Shown here in pieces: positions 60,539 to 64,000 of a DNA stretch of 64,000 nt (the stretch's first letter is position 1; every line of letters begins with the position of its first letter). Below the pieces are notes generated by a model. That model saw only the letters and a program-made list of their open reading frames with translations, made no database searches and was not told the DNA's origin. A program made the position numbers and the translations under genes. Origin of the DNA: Liquorilactobacillus uvarum DSM 19971 (GTDB taxonomy: Bacteria; Bacillota; Bacilli; Lactobacillales; Lactobacillaceae); the NCBI RefSeq assembly GCF_001434935.1, contig NZ_AZEG01000004.1, forward strand, positions 62,001 to 126,000. The letters are read 5' to 3'.

Positions 60539-60970
60539 TTATTCTGCATCATTTTGTTTCTCTGTTATCAAATTTGAGAGAACACCATTTATAAAACGAC
60601 GTGATTTTTCATCACTGAATTCCTTTGATAACTGCAAGGCTTCATTAATCGCAACTTTTTTAGGTACTCCATCTTCAAACTGGGCCTCATAGATTGCAAT
60701 ACGTAAAATAAGCAGGTCTGTTTTATTCAAACGTGAAATACTCCATTTATTGCTTAAATGAGATGTGATAACCTGATTAAGTTCCTCTTTTTTAGATACT
60801 ACACCATTCACCAGTTCAGTTAAATATACTGGAATTACACCAATGTCATTAGCTTCACTTTCACTCTGAATTTGGGTATACAGTTCTTCTATATTCGTCT
60901 CCGGATTGCTTTCAAGTGCAAACAATATTTGAAAAACAATGCGTCGAATAGTATGTCTTGTCATGCTCAC
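60539..60970 (-). CDS. nusB: Transcription antitermination factor NusB
   Basis: NusB works with S10 and NusA in rRNA antitermination. The 143-residue all-helical protein has the family segments TRHTIRRIVFQILFALESNP and LNKTDLLILRIAIYEAQFEDGVPKKVAINEALQLSKEFSDEKSRRFINGVL, with the latter signature complete. The start is GTG, sharing a GTGA overlap with the stop of the upstream Asp23-like gene, so they are translationally coupled. Confidence 0.95.
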   Translation of the reverse strand: MSMTRHTIRRIVFQILFALESNPETNIEELYTQIQSESEANDIGVIPVYLTELVNGVVSKKEELNQVITSHLSNKWSISRLNKTDLLILRIAIYEAQFEDGVPKKVAINEALQLSKEFSDEKSRRFINGVLSNLITEKQNDAE

Positions 60971-61398
60971 TTATTGTCACCATTTTCTTCACCAAACAAG
61001 TCGTCTGGATCCACACTCTGAGTTTGTTTTTCAGGAACTACACCTTGAACGTAAACATCGACTGTTTCGAGCTCCAATCCTGTCATGAACAGCAACTGCT
61101 GTTTAACTTTTTCTTGGATTTCCAACGCCACTTTAGGAACAGAAACACCATAATCAAGAAAAGCATAAATCTCTACACTTAATGTATCACCATCTTGCTC
61201 GAGCTTAATGCCTTTACCACGACTCTTGCGGCCGAATAACTCATTCAAGCTGCTTGCCAATGAGCCTCTCATCGAATAAACACCTTCGACTTGTTTGGCC
61301 GCAATTCCCACTATAATCTCGATAACTTCAGGTGCAACTTCTATCTGACCCAGTGCAGGTTTTTGACTTGCTAAAACAATACTCTTACTCTCAGCCAT
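60967..61398 (-). CDS. Asp23/Gls24 family protein YqhY
   Basis: A 143-residue Asp23-family protein of the YqhY type, found in the efp-nusB region of Firmicutes. The family core is present (IEVAPEVIEIIVGIAAKQVEGVYSMRG, YAFLDYGVSVPKVALEIQEKVKQQL, MTGLELETVDVYVQGV). Unlike the paralogue at 19537-19929, it is not next to amaP. In Bacillus, YqhY is linked to control of fatty-acid synthesis, which is only an analogy. AAGGAGG precedes the ATG; it overlaps nusB by four bases. Confidence 0.9.
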   Translation of the reverse strand: MAESKSIVLASQKPALGQIEVAPEVIEIIVGIAAKQVEGVYSMRGSLASSLNELFGRKSRGKGIKLEQDGDTLSVEIYAFLDYGVSVPKVALEIQEKVKQQLLFMTGLELETVDVYVQGVVPEKQTQSVDPDDLFGEENGDNK

Positions 61399-61419
61399 CG
61401 ATAGTACCTCCTTTAAACT

Positions 61420-61977
61420 TTAGGCACGGGAAATGTAACTTCCATCTTGCGTGTTGATCGTTAAAACATCACCCTCGTTGACGAAAAAGGGAACCTGTAC
61501 AATCAGTCCTGTTTCCAACGTTGCAGGCTTTGACCCGCCTGAAGCTGTATCGCCTTTAATTCCTGGTTCAGTTGAACTAACTGTTAAATCAACCGTATTA
61601 GGAAGATCTACCCCTAATGTTTCATTACCGTACATAATAATGCTGACAAGCATATTTTCCTTCAAGTAGTTCAATTCATTTTTGATTTTCTCTTCTGGAA
61701 GTTCCAATTGCTCGTATGTCTCTGTATCCATGAAAACATAGCTTGTACCATCGGCATATAAATATTGCATCTTACGGTTATCAATCTGTGCACGTTCAAC
61801 TTTTTCACCCGCACGGAAAGTTTTTTCCTGAACAGCTCCTGTCCGTAAGTTTTTAAGCTTTGAACGTACAAATGCACTGCCCTTTCCCGGTTTGACATGT
61901 TGAAATTCGACAACGCGCCAAAGTTCACCATTCACTTCAATGGTCAATCCATTTTTAAATTCGTTTACTGAAATCAT
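61420..61977 (-). CDS. efp: Elongation factor P
   Basis: EF-P relieves ribosome stalling at proline runs. The 185-residue protein has the three-domain KOW/OB/OB shape, with the conserved loop [16 protein letters not shown] that carries the residue 32 lysine. It ends [11 protein letters not shown]. As I read the window, no EpmA/EpmB-type modification genes are nearby. GGAGGA precedes the ATG. It is 21 bases before yqhY and 128 after pepP. Confidence 0.96.
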   Translation of the reverse strand: MISVNEFKNGLTIEVNGELWRVVEFQHVKPGKGSAFVRSKLKNLRTGAVQEKTFRAGEKVERAQIDNRKMQYLYADGTSYVFMDTETYEQLELPEEKIKNELNYLKENMLVSIIMYGNETLGVDLPNTVDLTVSSTEPGIKGDTASGGSKPATLETGLIVQVPFFVNEGDVLTINTQDGSYISRA

Positions 61978-62105
61978 AATGTTCCTCCTACAAATCTCTG
62001 AGTCATTTACTCTTTTAAATTCTCTCTATTAGAAAGATTTAAGTGCATTCTCAGATTCAATTGATTACAGTTAATAATATCAATAAAAACCCTTGAAATG
62101 CAAGT

Positions 62106-63173
62106 CTATCCTTCAATCTCTAGATAGTTGCGTTCAAAATCCGTTAAAATTTCATAACCGTTATCTGTGACTAAGATATCGTCTTCAATTCTGATGCCAC
62201 CAGTACCAGGAACATAGATACCTGGTTCGATCGTAATAACTTGTCCTGCCTGAAGCTTATTCGTAAAATTCTTACCGATATTAGGCAATTCATGGATTGA
62301 CAAACCAATTCCGTGACCCATCCCATGATTGAAAAAAGCGCCAAAACCATTTTCTTCAATGTAAGTACGCCCAATTAAATCCAACTCCTGACCTGAAATA
62401 CCTTCGCAAACAGCCGAAATCGTTTTTTGTTGAGCTCGTAAAACAACATCGTACATTTTTTTGACCTCAGCAGATTGCGGACCAAGCGCAAAAGTCCGTG
62501 TCACATCGGAAGTATATCCTTGATAGTAATAACCGAAATCAAGGGTCAGAAGATCAGCCAATGTAATCCGGCGAAAAGATGCAACAGCATGTGGCCATGC
62601 CGTCCTCTCTCCACTTGCCACTATCGTTGGAAAAGAACTTTCACTGGCGCCATTTTGTTTCATATAATTATCAATCCAATTCGCCAATTCAAGTTCAGTA
62701 CAGCCTGGTTTTACCACCTCTAAAAACGCGCGGTAACATCTGCCTGCTAATGCCGCTGCTTTTTTGATACTTTGAATCTCGACAGGTTCTTTAACTGAAC
62801 GTAAATTTTCAATTACATTTTCCAGCGGAATAATGTCACAAACTGCAGTTTCATCTAAGTAATCGTACTGTCGGTACGATAGCGTATCTTCAAACCCCAT
62901 AGCGACTAATCCCAACTTCTCAGCCAAGTCACATGCTGTTCCAATGTAGTCGCGGCTGATCATGATCTTCCAACCCGTCAACTCTTTTTGGACCTGCTGT
63001 TCAAAGCGGCTGTCCGTTATTAGATACTGTTCCTCATTTGTTAGCAACAAAACTCCTGCATCGCCAGTAAAACCGCTTAGGTAAAAAATATTCACCGGAT
63101 CCGTTACCATAAAAGAATCGAGACTCATCTGCTCCAGCCGAACCAATAATTTCGTGATTCTTTTAGTATTCAC
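62106..63173 (-). CDS. Xaa-Pro aminopeptidase (M24 family, PepP/PepQ-like)
   Basis: A metallopeptidase that removes N-terminal residues before proline or splits X-Pro dipeptides. The 355-residue protein has an N-terminal creatinase-like domain and the pita-bread domain with its metal ligands: LDFGYYYQGYTSDVTRTF (two Asp), HGMGHGIGLSIHELP (His), ITIEPGIY (Glu) and GGIRIEDDILV (Glu). I chose GTG at 63173 with AGGAG eight bases upstream; an open extension to 63260 crosses the rpmA terminator. Its place before efp is conserved. Confidence 0.93.
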   Translation of the reverse strand: MNTKRITKLLVRLEQMSLDSFMVTDPVNIFYLSGFTGDAGVLLLTNEEQYLITDSRFEQQVQKELTGWKIMISRDYIGTACDLAEKLGLVAMGFEDTLSYRQYDYLDETAVCDIIPLENVIENLRSVKEPVEIQSIKKAAALAGRCYRAFLEVVKPGCTELELANWIDNYMKQNGASESSFPTIVASGERTAWPHAVASFRRITLADLLTLDFGYYYQGYTSDVTRTFALGPQSAEVKKMYDVVLRAQQKTISAVCEGISGQELDLIGRTYIEENGFGAFFNHGMGHGIGLSIHELPNIGKNFTNKLQAGQVITIEPGIYVPGTGGIRIEDDILVTDNGYEILTDFERNYLEIEG

Positions 63174-63211
63174 CGAATCATCTCCTATAAAACAGTTATG
63201 AAAAAACAAAA

Positions 63212-63248
63212 AAGACCAACACAAAACGTTTTGTCTCGCATTGGTCTT
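63212..63248 (-). terminator. Terminator downstream of rpmA
   Basis: AAGACCAA (63212-63219) with TTGGTCTT (63241-63248), and an inner palindrome ACAAAACGTTTTGT. A T-run follows on the minus strand. Confidence 0.85.
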
Positions 63249-63267
63249 ATAATGAAACATAATTATC

Positions 63268-63549
63268 TTATTCAGCTACTGGGTAAACTGACACTTGTTT
63301 CTTGTCGCGACCTTTACGTTCGAAACGAACAACGCCGTTAACTTTAGCAAACAATGTGTCGTCACCACCCAAACCAACGTTCACACCTGGATAAATACGT
63401 GTTCCGCGTTGACGATAAAGGATAGAACCACCTGTAACAACTTGTCCATCAGCACTCTTTGCGCCTAAACGCTTAGATTCTGAGTCACGACCGTTAGCTG
63501 TGGAACCACCACCCTTTTTATGAGCAAAGAATTGTAAGTTCATTAACAT
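63268..63549 (-). CDS. rpmA: 50S ribosomal protein L27 precursor
   Basis: L27 lies near the peptidyl-transferase centre. The 93-residue protein has the Firmicutes N-terminal extension MLMNLQFF before [15 protein letters not shown], which Prp removes between Phe and Ala in Staphylococcus. The rest ([24 protein letters not shown]) is standard. I chose ATG 63549, about eleven bases after GGGAGG. The processing protease gene prp lies just upstream, which fits this extension. Confidence 0.96.
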   Translation of the reverse strand: MLMNLQFFAHKKGGGSTANGRDSESKRLGAKSADGQVVTGGSILYRQRGTRIYPGVNVGLGGDDTLFAKVNGVVRFERKGRDKKQVSVYPVAE

Positions 63550-63571
63550 AGTTAAGTGCACCTCCCTGTAT

Positions 63572-63895
63572 TCAATCGGTTATTTTAATGTAATTAGCGT
63601 AATTTTTTTCTATATCCTGCAAACCAAGTTTGAGGTTGGCCAATAATAATTGAGCATCGCTATTGTTCAACTCTTGCGAGTTCAGTTCAACTCTCAGATG
63701 GCCTCCTTCCTCCTCATTTGCATCAACCTTGGGATCGGTGTGTGCAAGCTTTTCCAGCCCATTGATCGTACTGATCGCCAATGCTGAAACAGCTGCACAG
63801 ACAATGTCCTGTCCATATACACCAGAATCTGCATGACCTGTGATCTCAAAGCCACGCTTATTCTGTCCGGTTTCAAAGAAACGGACTTTTATCAT
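63572..63895 (-). CDS. prp: Ribosomal-processing cysteine protease Prp
   Basis: Prp (YsxB) removes the N-terminal extension of L27. The 107-residue protein has the catalytic His21 in ITGHADSG and Cys33 in [11 protein letters not shown], with a dyad spacing typical of the family. I chose ATG 63895, eight bases after GAGG; a TTG two codons upstream is an alternative. It lies between rplU and rpmA, the usual Firmicutes order, and 22 bases before rpmA. Confidence 0.95.
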   Translation of the reverse strand: MIKVRFFETGQNKRGFEITGHADSGVYGQDIVCAAVSALAISTINGLEKLAHTDPKVDANEEEGGHLRVELNSQELNNSDAQLLLANLKLGLQDIEKNYANYIKITD

Positions 63896-63921
63896 CTCCA
63901 AGGCCTCACTTTCATCAATAA

Positions 63922-64000
63922 CTAAGCGTTGATAGCATCAATGACAACCTTTGTGTATGGTTGACGATGTCCTTGCTTTGTATGTGAATGTTTCTTTGCC
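63922..64000 (-). CDS. rplU: 50S ribosomal protein L21, C-terminal part (runs off the window)
   Basis: The last 25 or so codons of L21 are visible on the minus strand. They read KKHSHTKQGHRQPYTKVVIDAINA before TAG, and match the L21 C terminus with its HRQPYTKV motif. The start lies beyond position 64000. It is followed 26 bases later by prp and then rpmA, the conserved rplU-prp-rpmA operon. Confidence 0.93.
   Translation of the reverse strand, partial: AKKHSHTKQGHRQPYTKVVIDAINA

Overview
The window is a gene-dense, AT-rich stretch of core chromosome from a low-GC Gram-positive bacterium, almost certainly a member of the Lactobacillaceae (Lactobacillales). The main reasons are the gene order (pyrH-frr-uppS-cdsA-rseP-proS-polC, rimP-nusA-ylxR-ylxQ-infB-rbfA-truB-ribF, hrcA-grpE-dnaK-dnaJ-lepA), the Gram-positive PolC replicase, the AmaP/Asp23 stress operon, an NAD-dependent D-lactate dehydrogenase, a T-box controlled hisS-aspS operon, and an L27 precursor with its Prp protease. 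I cannot fix the genus from sequence alone. I see no insertion sequence, prophage, CRISPR array, tRNA or rRNA.

Layout. 1-5 kb: pyruvate-phosphate-dikinase regulator, endonuclease IV, a lone teichoic-acid type transferase, a YitT membrane protein and MsrA. 5-8.5 kb: hisS-aspS behind a T-box. 8.5-16.5 kb: a cell-wall amidase, then on the minus strand the stringent-response enzyme with dtd, an esterase-like protein and a HAD phosphatase, and a DUF3013-prmA-rsmE group. 16.7-21.5 kb is the only long plus-strand stretch: nucleoside hydrolase, an orphan membrane protein, the AmaP/Asp23 envelope-stress operon, a glutathione peroxidase and another orphan membrane protein. This part also has the longest non-coding gaps and most of the unexplained regulatory structure. 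21.9-31.7 kb: SemiSWEET, lepA, the CIRCE-controlled heat-shock operon, ribF, truB, rbfA. 31.7-36.5 kb: the infB-nusA-rimP translation/transcription cluster. 36.7-49.5 kb: polC, proS, the rseP-cdsA-uppS envelope genes, frr, pyrH, tsf, rpsB. 49.5-53.8 kb: D-lactate dehydrogenase, GIY-YIG and tRNA methyltransferase pair, plsC, two small conserved proteins and lexA with an SOS box. 53.9-64 kb: a long minus-strand series recN-argR-tlyA-ispA-xseB-xseA-folD-nusB-yqhY-efp-pepP-rpmA-prp-rplU, with many short overlaps that imply translational coupling.

Functionally the window is dominated by translation (ribosomal proteins, EF-Ts, RRF, EF-P, IF-2, EF4, three aminoacyl-tRNA synthetases, tRNA and rRNA modification), protein folding and stress, DNA replication and repair, and isoprenoid/phospholipid precursors for the envelope. 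Most start codons were re-chosen from ribosome-binding-site spacing; several are TTG or GTG.

I did not find a clearly new multi-gene system. The best candidates for something undescribed are non-coding: a compact two-hairpin transcription unit at about 21.73-21.82 kb with its own promoter and terminator; the hisS-aspS T-box, whose specifier region reads both GAC (Asp) and CAC (His) in overlapping register; a structured leader in front of rpsB; and inverted repeats overlapping candidate promoters in the 18-21 kb stress region. On the protein side, an esterase-family protein has Asp in place of the catalytic Ser, and IF-2 carries a ten-copy octapeptide repeat.
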